Source: an uncultured Treponema sp.
GTDB taxonomy: Bacteria; Spirochaetota; Spirochaetia; Treponematales; Treponemataceae
Direction: 5' to 3'
Length of the DNA stretch: 64,000 bases
Assembly: GCA_900316905.1 (NCBI GenBank)
Contig: ONET01000004.1
Location: 1-64,000, forward strand
A program made the translations under genes and the position numbers. Shown here one piece after another: positions 57,839 through 64,000 of the stretch. How positions within the stretch are numbered: position 1 is the stretch's first letter; each line of letters starts with the position of its first letter. The notes under the pieces are model-generated. The model was not told the DNA's origin, searched no databases, and was given only the letters and a program-made list of their open reading frames with translations.

Positions 57839-59317
57839 AGATTTTTTCTGTACCGCGTCAAGATGCTTGTTGATGTTGATGTGGATGAACTGCAGGAACT
57901 GTCGCGCGAGTTCCACATAAGGAATAAGTTGGTCAGCGTCTTCTGTTTCAAAGCTCATGTTCTTTTCAATCGCGCGCTTTAGAAGCAGGGCGATGTTAAG
58001 ACATTCGTCGGTCATGCTTTCCAAGTCGCCGATAATCGAAAGCATGAGGGAAAGGTTTTCCATTTGCTTTTCGTTTACCGCCATGCGTTCAATGTGAACG
58101 ATGTAGCGCGTAAGCTGCTCATGCATTTGGTCCGCGTAATTCTCCATCTGAACGATTTCTTCCATGTGCTCGTCGATGAAAGTTTGGTCGCGCTTTTTGA
58201 GGCCGATTTGGATTATGTCGAACATGTCGGTGGCCAAGTCGGTCATGTCCTTGATTTCTTTTTCTGCGCGGACGATGTAGGCGCCGACGTTTTCTTTTAC
58301 AAGCGCGCTTTCGATGAAGTCAAGGCGGTAAAAGTTGTTCTTGCCTTTTTTGTCGTCGGGAATAAGGCGCTTGCAGAGCGCGATTCCTTGCTTGGTGAAC
58401 GGCAGGAAGAGAATTGTGCTTATGACCTTAAAGGCGCTTTGCAAGATTGAAATTTGAATTGCGATGTTGGCCGCCTTGGGCGTTAGGAATTCCACCAAGC
58501 TTAGGAAGGGATGGTAGAAAATCAATACTAGAACCGTTCCCATAACGTTGAACAAAACGTGAATCAACGCCGCCCGCTTTGCGTCGGCGCTTGTTCCAAA
58601 GGCCGCCAAAATTGCGTCGATTGTGCTTCCGATTCCGCTGCCCAAAATTAGGGCCGCCGAAAATTCCCAGCCGATCAAGCTGTTGTAGGCCATCGTTATG
58701 ACAATCGCGCTGAAGGCGCTTGACGAGTGCAAAATCGTTGTCACGATGATTCCGACTACAATCGCGATTGTCCAAGAAAACGCGCCCCAAGACTGAATGT
58801 CGTCAATCCAAGAAAAGCGCGAAAGTTGTTCCGGCTTAAAGGAAAGCGAGTCGCTTAGCATGCTGAGGCCTAAAAACAAAAGGCCAAAGCCCATGAGGGC
58901 TTGGCCTATGTTCTTGTTTAGGTTGCGTTTTGTAAGCGTAAGAAAAAAGCCCGCGCCAAAAATTGGAATGGCGAAGGCCGAAATCTTAAAGTTGAATCCA
59001 AAAATTGAAACTATCCACGCCGTTATTGTAGTTCCGATGTTGGCGCCAAAAATCACTCCGACCGATTGCTGCAATGTCAAAAGGCCGGCGTTTACGAATG
59101 TGACGACCATCACTGTTGTGGCGCCGGACGACTGGATTACCATCGTTATGAAAAGGCCGGTCAAAAGGCCCTTGAAGCGGTTTCCAGTCATTACGGAAAG
59201 AGCGCGTTGCAAGCGCTCGCCGGCGCTTTTTTGAACGCCGTCGCTCATCAATTTCATTCCATACAAAAGAAAGGCGAGGGCGCCGATTAGCTGTAAAAGC
59301 CCTATAACAACACGCAT
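57836..59317 (-). CDS. Na/Pi-cotransporter family protein with PhoU-like domain, 3' frameshift
   Basis: The 493-residue protein has two inverted Na/Pi repeats with the QSSSATT-like signatures IQSSGATTVMVV (near residue 60) and LHSSSAFSAIV (near 195). A cytoplasmic PhoU-like helical domain starts at about 345. The frame stops after AVQKKS, but a neighbouring frame continues the PhoU fold for about 45 residues, so a single-base difference in an A6 run truncates it. It should import phosphate with sodium. ATG 59317 is six bases after TAGAAT; the ATG at 59323 abuts that box and cannot be used. Confidence 0.85.
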   Translation of the reverse strand: MRVVIGLLQLIGALAFLLYGMKLMSDGVQKSAGERLQRALSVMTGNRFKGLLTGLFITMVIQSSGATTVMVVTFVNAGLLTLQQSVGVIFGANIGTTITAWIVSIFGFNFKISAFAIPIFGAGFFLTLTKRNLNKNIGQALMGFGLLFLGLSMLSDSLSFKPEQLSRFSWIDDIQSWGAFSWTIAIVVGIIVTTILHSSSAFSAIVITMAYNSLIGWEFSAALILGSGIGSTIDAILAAFGTSADAKRAALIHVLFNVMGTVLVLIFYHPFLSLVEFLTPKAANIAIQISILQSAFKVISTILFLPFTKQGIALCKRLIPDDKKGKNNFYRLDFIESALVKENVGAYIVRAEKEIKDMTDLATDMFDIIQIGLKKRDQTFIDEHMEEIVQMENYADQMHEQLTRYIVHIERMAVNEKQMENLSLMLSIIGDLESMTDECLNIALLLKRAIEKNMSFETEDADQLIPYVELARQFLQFIHININKHLDAVQKKS

Positions 59318-59323
59318 GGACAT

Positions 59324-59352
59324 ATTCTAACGAAAAACGGCGCCTTTTGCAA
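59324..59352 (-). promoter_or_regulatory. Promoter of the Na/Pi transporter
   Basis: On the minus strand TTGCAA (59352-59347), 17 bases and TAGAAT (59329-59324). The start codon at 59317 sits at the expected +1. It is divergent from the promoter at 59366-59394. Confidence 0.6.
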
Positions 59353-59365
59353 GTTGCCGCCTGTG

Positions 59366-59394
59366 TTGAAAAAAAAGAGCGCATTTGATATTAT
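59366..59394 (+). promoter_or_regulatory. Promoter of the DUF3798-like lipoprotein gene
   Basis: TTGAAA (59366-59371), 17 bases and TATTAT (59389-59394), nine bases before ATG 59404. No ribosome binding site is seen. Confidence 0.65.
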
Positions 59395-59403
59395 TGTTCT
59401 ATT

Positions 59404-60183
59404 ATGAAAACATTCGCTTTGATTTTTGCGGTCCTTTTTTCCGCGGCTCTTTTTTCCTGCAAAAAGGAAGAGCCTCCAAAAAATTCCGCCGACCCCTTTG
59501 AGATAGAAGTTTCCGAAGAAAAAAAATCTCTGGCCAGCCTGCCGTCATGGCATCCGTCCGAAAAGAAAATCTGCGTTGTCTTTGGCTACGGCTACAACGA
59601 CAAGCATTATGTTCAGGCAGTGTTGGAAGCTCTTTCGGCAAAATACGGGCTTGACGACGGAAGCGACGAGGGCGGCTTGATATTCGCGCTTGTCTATCCC
59701 GACGATTTTCCGATGGAACGAATCAGCCGTCTGTCTTCTTTGATAGGCGAGCGGGAACTTGCCGGCTTGATTGTTGTCGGCGCTCCGGAAAACACAAACT
59801 ACGCGATCGCAAAACTGGAGGACGAGTATTCTTCGCAAGAGACGATGATACCGTATCCGGTCTACGCTTTTTTTCCGCAAGACGATGTTGCCGGAATTGA
59901 GGCCACGGCCAATTTTGTCGTAGACCGCGCGATGGAAGGAAGCGGTTCCGCCGAAGACGATACAAACAAAGAGGAAGTCGTTCAAACGCAAGTGAAAGAC
60001 TTGGAAAAAATTTTGGACAACGCGATTGAATATATGCTTTTGACGCAGGCGCCCCTTCCCGGAGACGAAGACTTGATGGCGCATGTTTCGCGCATCGTGG
60101 GAAAAAACTACAAGCTGTCGCGCTACGTTGACGCGGAAAGCGGCTTGCAGTCAATCAACCATTTTGTAATCGAAGAAAAATGA
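59404..60183 (+). CDS. Lipoprotein, DUF3798-like substrate-binding fold
   Basis: The 259-residue protein has a lipobox AALFSC (Cys19). The mature part resembles a periplasmic binding protein half: KICVVFGYGYNDKHYVQAVLEAL, LAGLIVVGAPENTNYAIAKLEDE and YPVYAFFPQDDVAGIEATANFVVDRAM. This matches DUF3798-like lipoproteins of spirochaetes and firmicutes, ligand unknown. It overlaps the next gene by four bases. Confidence 0.7.
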   Translation: MKTFALIFAVLFSAALFSCKKEEPPKNSADPFEIEVSEEKKSLASLPSWHPSEKKICVVFGYGYNDKHYVQAVLEALSAKYGLDDGSDEGGLIFALVYPDDFPMERISRLSSLIGERELAGLIVVGAPENTNYAIAKLEDEYSSQETMIPYPVYAFFPQDDVAGIEATANFVVDRAMEGSGSAEDDTNKEEVVQTQVKDLEKILDNAIEYMLLTQAPLPGDEDLMAHVSRIVGKNYKLSRYVDAESGLQSINHFVIEEK

Positions 60184-60851
60184 TTGAGTTAGTTCAGCAG
60201 GCGGACGGAACTGTTGGAAGCGCCGAAGCGATAAAAGCGTTGGCAAAAAAAGAGAGCGCCTCGCTTTTAGTTGTTTCAGACTCGCACGGCCGGCCCGACG
60301 TTTTAAGGGCAATCGTTGAAAAGTTTGGCGAGAGGCGCGACGCGCTTGTCTTTTGCGGGGACGGAATCGGAGACTTTTGTTCCGTCTTGGAAGCGACAGG
60401 CAAAAACAAAAAACTGGCCAAGGCCTTTCCTCCCGTGGCGATTTTTGCCCGAGGAAACGGCGACTATCCCGACTTTCCGTTTGGCGACGGCGAGATAAAA
60501 GTTCCCTTGCATCAATTTTTAAAAGTCGCCGGAATGAAAGTCATGGCCACGCACGGCCATTCCGAAGGCGCCTACTACGGCCTTGGCCGCATGAACCAAG
60601 CGGCGCTGGAAAACCAAGCCGACGTAGTTTTTTACGGCCACACCCATATCGCTTCTCGCCAAGAAGAAGACTGCACTTTTTTTATAAACCCCGGAAGCTG
60701 CTCGCATCCTCGCGGCGGCCAAAAAGCCTGCTTTGCCATTACGCAAATTCCCGGAAACCAAGAGCGCTGCGAGACCACGTTTTTTTCAGTAAGCCTGTCG
60801 CTGGACGGCTGGGACTTTTCGCCCTACACGCCGCCGCTGTGCGGGTGGTAG
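60180..60851 (+). CDS. YfcE/MJ0936-type metallophosphodiesterase
   Basis: The 223-residue protein has the calcineurin-like metal motifs LVVSDSHGRPD, FCGDG, FARGNGDYP and MATHGHSEG, then FYGHTHIASRQEEDCTFFINPGSCSHPRGG, as in YfcE. The first 25 residues are extra relative to YfcE. It would cleave phosphodiesters in the cytoplasm; the natural substrate is unknown. Translation is coupled to the lipoprotein (ATGA overlap). Confidence 0.88.
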   Translation: MIELVQQADGTVGSAEAIKALAKKESASLLVVSDSHGRPDVLRAIVEKFGERRDALVFCGDGIGDFCSVLEATGKNKKLAKAFPPVAIFARGNGDYPDFPFGDGEIKVPLHQFLKVAGMKVMATHGHSEGAYYGLGRMNQAALENQADVVFYGHTHIASRQEEDCTFFINPGSCSHPRGGQKACFAITQIPGNQERCETTFFSVSLSLDGWDFSPYTPPLCGW

Positions 60852-60860
60852 CCCCCCCTC

Positions 60861-62274
60861 CTATCTTCTTCGGTCGATGCCGCGCTCCTTGTAGAACTTT
60901 TCCTTTTCGGAATACATGTCGGCGTCGGCAATGCGCTCAAGGTCGTCGATTGAGGCGGACTTGTGGCTTTGCGCTTGGGCGTAGCCGATTGACATTGTCA
61001 TTTCTTCTGTGTGCATGCCGTGCCATTCGGAGGCTTTTTTCTTGATTTCTTCGCGGATTGAGTCGGGGTTTTTTACGGAAACGATGGCCATAAATTCATC
61101 GCCGCCTGTTCTGTAAACTTTGCCGAAGTTTCGGACGGAGAGCGCAAGGCAGTCCGCCGCGCCTTTTATAAGCTCGTCGCCGGCGGCGTGGCCTTTTGTG
61201 TCGTTGACGGTTTTTAGGCCGTTCACGTCGATTGAAAAAATAACCAAGTCTTCGGGCGCCCCCTTAAGCCTGTATTCCTCCAAGTCTTCCTCGTAGCAGC
61301 GGCGGTTGTAAAGGCGCGTCATTTCGTCGGTCATCGAAAGGCGGATCAAGTGCTCCTCGCGCTGCTTTTCTTCGTCAACGTTTCTTGTCGTGTAAATTAC
61401 TTTGTTGGGAATTCCGTCAAGGGTGGAGTCGACCGTAATGTATTGCGCGCGGAACCAGCCGGAGACCACGTCGATAAAGTCGGCCGATATGAGCTTTTTG
61501 TGCGAGAGCCTGGCGCGAACGGTTTTTATGTTGGTGAAGGTCAAGAAGGCGTCCAGCTGGTCGGGGCATCTCGGTGTTGTCGATGAAGTTGATGAGGTTC
61601 ACGTTGTCGTAGATTTCGACCATTGAATTTAAAAGCTCAAGCTTTTCGCCCATGTCCTCTTCGTGGCTTTTGATTGTTTCGTATTGCATGAAAAGCGTTC
61701 CAAAATAATCTTTGACAAGCTTTGCGATTGTGTAGCCGGCCGCGAACATTATCAAAGTCTCGATTGTAAAGCCTCCGATTCTGTCCAAAAAAAAGTCAAG
61801 GCTGTTTTCGTACTTTGAATTGAGCGCCGCGTGGTAGGGGGCGGTGAAGTATGTGGCCGCGAACATCAGCGCGTAGTTGAGCGCGGTGGAATAAAAATAA
61901 ATCATCTTATCCACAAAAAGCAGGCTCAAAAGCGGAACCAAAAACCAAGTCAAAAGAATGCTGACATGGCTGTAGGACATGTAGACGATTATCGCGTCCA
62001 AGGCCGTAAGCGCGAATACGCTTGTGACAATTGACTTGGGAAGCTTTATCAAAAGAATCCTATGAATGATCGCCAAGGCCGCGACGCCAGTCGAAATGAT
62101 AAAGCAAGTCGAGTATTTTATGTCAGGAAAAAAATCCGTCTTTATTCCCAGCGCAATCGCGGGACCTGTGATTATGAAAAAAAGAAGGGCGTTGTTTAGA
62201 TAGCCGTTCACCCTGATTCTGTTCTTTACGATAAAGTCGTTGACGCTGTTGCTTTCCCTAATCGTGTTTGGCAT
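60861..62274 (-). pseudogene. Membrane diguanylate cyclase gene broken by a one-base frameshift
   Basis: The upstream frame (ATG 62274, AAGGAG seven bases before) encodes six helices and a linker ending NFIDNTEMP, then runs out of frame. The downstream frame gives LTFTNIKTVRARLSHKK, a PAS-like piece and a complete GGDEF domain with RTGGDEFMAIV. Removing one base from the four-G run at 61563-61566 joins them as NTEMPDQLDAFLTFTNIKT, a sensible sequence of about 470 residues. It is either a recent mutation, a phase-variable tract or a sequencing error. Confidence 0.8.
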
Positions 62275-62298
62275 AAACATTCTCCTTGCTGTTGTTTC

Positions 62299-64000
62299 TT
62301 ATCCTAGCTTTTCGGCCGCTTCTTCCCATTGGGCGTTGAGCGCGTCCAATTCGGCGGAGGCGGCCGCGATTTGCTTTTGAACTTCCGTGGCCTTGGCGCC
62401 GTTGGAATAAACGGCGGGGTCGGACATTTTTTCTTCCAAAGCCTTTATGGCTTTTTCCTTTTCTTCTATTTGGGCGCCAAGGCTTTCGATCAAACGCTCA
62501 AGGCGCTTTTTTTCGTTGGCGGCTTTTTTTTGCTCTTCCCAGCTAATCGCGGCCGCCGATTTTTGGCCTTGCGACGGGTTCGCGCTTGCGGAGGCTTGCG
62601 AGGCGTTTGGGGCTTGCCTTGAATTTCCGCCGGCAGCGTTTTGGGCTTGCGAGCTTTTCGCGCCGCCGGAATTTTGGCCTGCTACAGTTCCGCCGGATTC
62701 GGAAGCGACGCGCTCCAAGTAATACTCGTAGCCGCCCAAAAAGTTCCTCGCGCTTCCGGGCTTTAGTTCCAAAACCCGCGTGGCCAAATCTTGGATAAAG
62801 CCGCGGTCGTGGCTTACAAAGACCACCGTTCCGCCAAAATCCTTAAGTGCCTCCAAAAGCGCGTCCTTGGACTGCATGTCCAAGTGGTTTGTCGGTTCGT
62901 CCAAAATCAAAAAGTTTATCGGCTTTAAAAGCAGGCGCAGCAGGGCCACGCGAGACTTTTCGCCTCCGCTCAAAACGTCAAGGCTTTTAAATACGTCGTC
63001 GCCTCGGAACAAAAAGGCGCCCAGCATGTCGCGGGCTTTGGGAACAAGTTCCAGCGGGCAAATGTCTTCTATGCTTTGCAAGACGGATTGGCTTCCCTTT
63101 ATTGTCTCCGCGTTGTCCTGGCTAAAGTAGCCGATCTGCACGCCGGAACCCGGAATCAACTCGCCGCTAAAGTCTTTGTCCACGCCCGCGATTATGCGAA
63201 GTAGCGTTGACTTTCCGGCGCCGTTGTGGCCCACGACTACAAGGCGCTCGCCGTTTTCTATCTGCAAGTCCAAGTTGTCCAAAACTTTTGTCGCGCCGTC
63301 GTAGCTTTTTGTGACGCACTTTGCCCTAAAGACCAGCTGGCCTGAATGCGGCGCGGGCGGAAACTTAAAGTGAATTTTTTTAAGCGACTCAGGGATTTCT
63401 ATCGGAACGATTTTGTCCAGCATCTTTTGCCGGCTTTGCGCTTGCACGGCCTTTGAAGCCTTGTAGCCAAAGCGGTCGATGAAGGACTGCAAGTGGGCGA
63501 TCTCTTCCTGCTGCTTTTGGTATTCGGCCATCAAGGTCTTTAGCTCGGCCTCGCGGACTTTTTCGTAGTGGCTGTAGTTTCCGGGGTAGCATTTTAGCTG
63601 GCCGTTAAAAAGCTCGTAGACTTCGTTTATCGTGACGTCCAAAAAGTAGCGGTCGTGGCTTACAAGCAAAAAGCCGCCCTTGAAATTTTGCAGGAACGAT
63701 TCAAGCCAATCGCGCGCCTCGATGTCCAAGTAGTTTGTCGGCTCGTCAAGCAACAGAATGTCCGGCCCTTGCATCAAGGCCTTGGCAAGCGCGATTCTCA
63801 TCTGCCAGCCGCCGGAAAATTCGTCGGTCATCTTTGCAAAGTCGGCTCTAGAAAATCCAAGGCCAAGCAAAACGCTTTCGGCAAGCGCGTCGCGGCGGTA
63901 CCAGCCCGACTCTTCAAGCCTTGCAAGAAGGGCGGCGTGGCGCTCCAAAAGCTCCGCGCTGTTGGGCGGGTTTTCCTTTAGCGCGTCGCCTATCGAGTCT
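62299..64000 (-). CDS. ABC-F family ATPase, N-terminally cut by the window edge
   Basis: The frame is open to the window end, giving about 567 residues without the first Walker A. The first ATPase has DEFSGGWQMRIALAKAL and LLLDEPTNYLD. A linker with KSYDG-type boundary follows. The second ATPase has GHNGAGKSTLLR, VLSGGEKSRVALLRLL and LILDEPTNHLD. The C-terminal part has a Gln/Ser/Ala/Gly-rich stretch and a coiled coil, as in Uup or YheS-like ABC-F proteins that act on the ribosome. The low-complexity stretch coincides with repeat-like DNA at 62551-62682. Confidence 0.9.
   Translation of the reverse strand, partial: DSIGDALKENPPNSAELLERHAALLARLEESGWYRRDALAESVLLGLGFSRADFAKMTDEFSGGWQMRIALAKALMQGPDILLLDEPTNYLDIEARDWLESFLQNFKGGFLLVSHDRYFLDVTINEVYELFNGQLKCYPGNYSHYEKVREAELKTLMAEYQKQQEEIAHLQSFIDRFGYKASKAVQAQSRQKMLDKIVPIEIPESLKKIHFKFPPAPHSGQLVFRAKCVTKSYDGATKVLDNLDLQIENGERLVVVGHNGAGKSTLLRIIAGVDKDFSGELIPGSGVQIGYFSQDNAETIKGSQSVLQSIEDICPLELVPKARDMLGAFLFRGDDVFKSLDVLSGGEKSRVALLRLLLKPINFLILDEPTNHLDMQSKDALLEALKDFGGTVVFVSHDRGFIQDLATRVLELKPGSARNFLGGYEYYLERVASESGGTVAGQNSGGAKSSQAQNAAGGNSRQAPNASQASASANPSQGQKSAAAISWEEQKKAANEKKRLERLIESLGAQIEEKEKAIKALEEKMSDPAVYSNGAKATEVQKQIAAASAELDALNAQWEEAAEKLG
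62551..62682 (-). repeat. Repeat-like units inside the ABC-F gene
   Basis: On the coding strand GTCGCAAGGCCAAAAATCGG (62575-62556) and similar units CTCGCAAGCCCAAAACG and GCAGGCCAAAATTCCGGCGG resemble the fmt units. They encode NPSQGQKSAAA, SSQAQNAAGG and AGQNSGGAK. Confidence 0.55.

Noticed and set aside
57836-57850. Programmed -1 ribosomal frameshift in the Na/Pi transporter
   Set aside because: The continuing frame needs a +1 shift or loss of one A; a -1 slip leads to the wrong frame.
1-64000. tRNA, rRNA genes or a CRISPR array
   Set aside because: No cloverleaf-like segment, rRNA sequence or regularly spaced repeat-spacer array was found by reading both strands; this was by eye only.

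Overview
The window looks like a chromosomal segment of a host-associated or anaerobic spirochaete, most likely a Treponema relative. The case rests on the fused aroDE gene, the def-fmt-PASTA order, several lipoproteins with Leu-rich lipoboxes, the many GGDEF/EAL proteins, and prfA and prmC in one operon. This is inference from gene content; no rRNA gene is present to settle it. Base composition is near half G+C in the core genes, with clear AT-rich islands. I see no tRNA, rRNA or CRISPR array.

Layout. 1-5.4 kb: a membrane protein end, an exported-type esterase, then a COG2836/TauE-like membrane protein, a NapH/CcoG-like polyferredoxin and an anchored helical-repeat protein, followed by a LytTR-DUF3021 pair. 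5.4-8.4 kb: a WYL regulator and the stress/accessory operon it probably controls (SAP/DUF6434 protein, broken GyrI-like gene, DUF3781, ClbS/DfsB), both promoters carrying the same operator. 8.4-19.6 kb: SPL-type radical SAM protein, a preQ1-I riboswitch ahead of a queuosine-precursor transporter, a diguanylate cyclase, a C69 dipeptidase, a DUF2130 nuclease-like protein paired with a DNA methyltransferase, a 5'-nucleotidase lipoprotein and a SulP transporter. 19.6-22.6 kb: an AT-rich island with a STAS-like protein, an XRE repressor with four operators, small unknown genes, and a UPF0175/PIN toxin-antitoxin pair. 22.6-26.1 kb: gluQ, DUF2141, an EFR1 ferredoxin-flavodoxin and a TetR regulator, with many dispersed repeats. 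26.2-34.6 kb: metY, a six-hairpin glycosidase, ppx/gppA, ppk1 and adenine deaminase. 34.6-41.2 kb: a HigBA-type pair, an OFA transporter, a large lipoprotein, a GT2 enzyme and a truncated AlbA_2-type remnant. 41.3-51 kb: hisD-def-fmt, an AT-rich restriction-modification pair, then PASTA-aroDE-rpiA-rluA. 51-64 kb: era, prfA with a giant c-di-GMP protein and prmC, a frameshifted Na/Pi transporter, a lipoprotein-phosphodiesterase pair, a frameshifted diguanylate cyclase and an ABC-F ATPase cut by the window edge.

Three themes stand out. First, a short dispersed repeat occurs between genes and also inside at least gluQ, the EFR1 gene and fmt as in-frame peptide insertions, probably also in a DNA methyltransferase and the ABC-F gene. 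It recalls the Rickettsia palindromic elements and is the best candidate here for something undescribed. Second, many first-in-operon genes have a -10 box (often GCGCTATAAT) only 6-9 bases before the start codon and no Shine-Dalgarno sequence, so they are probably transcribed leaderless; downstream genes keep good ribosome binding sites. Third, regulators sit beside readable operators: WYL (two sites), XRE (four sites), TetR (two sites) and an unknown site at metY.

Functional links: the preQ1 riboswitch, precursor transporter and GluQ-RS point to tRNA queuosine salvage and glutamyl-queuosine formation. ppx/gppA with ppk1 form a polyphosphate operon. One intact diguanylate cyclase, one frameshifted one and one GGDEF-EAL-REC-GGDEF protein indicate heavy use of c-di-GMP.
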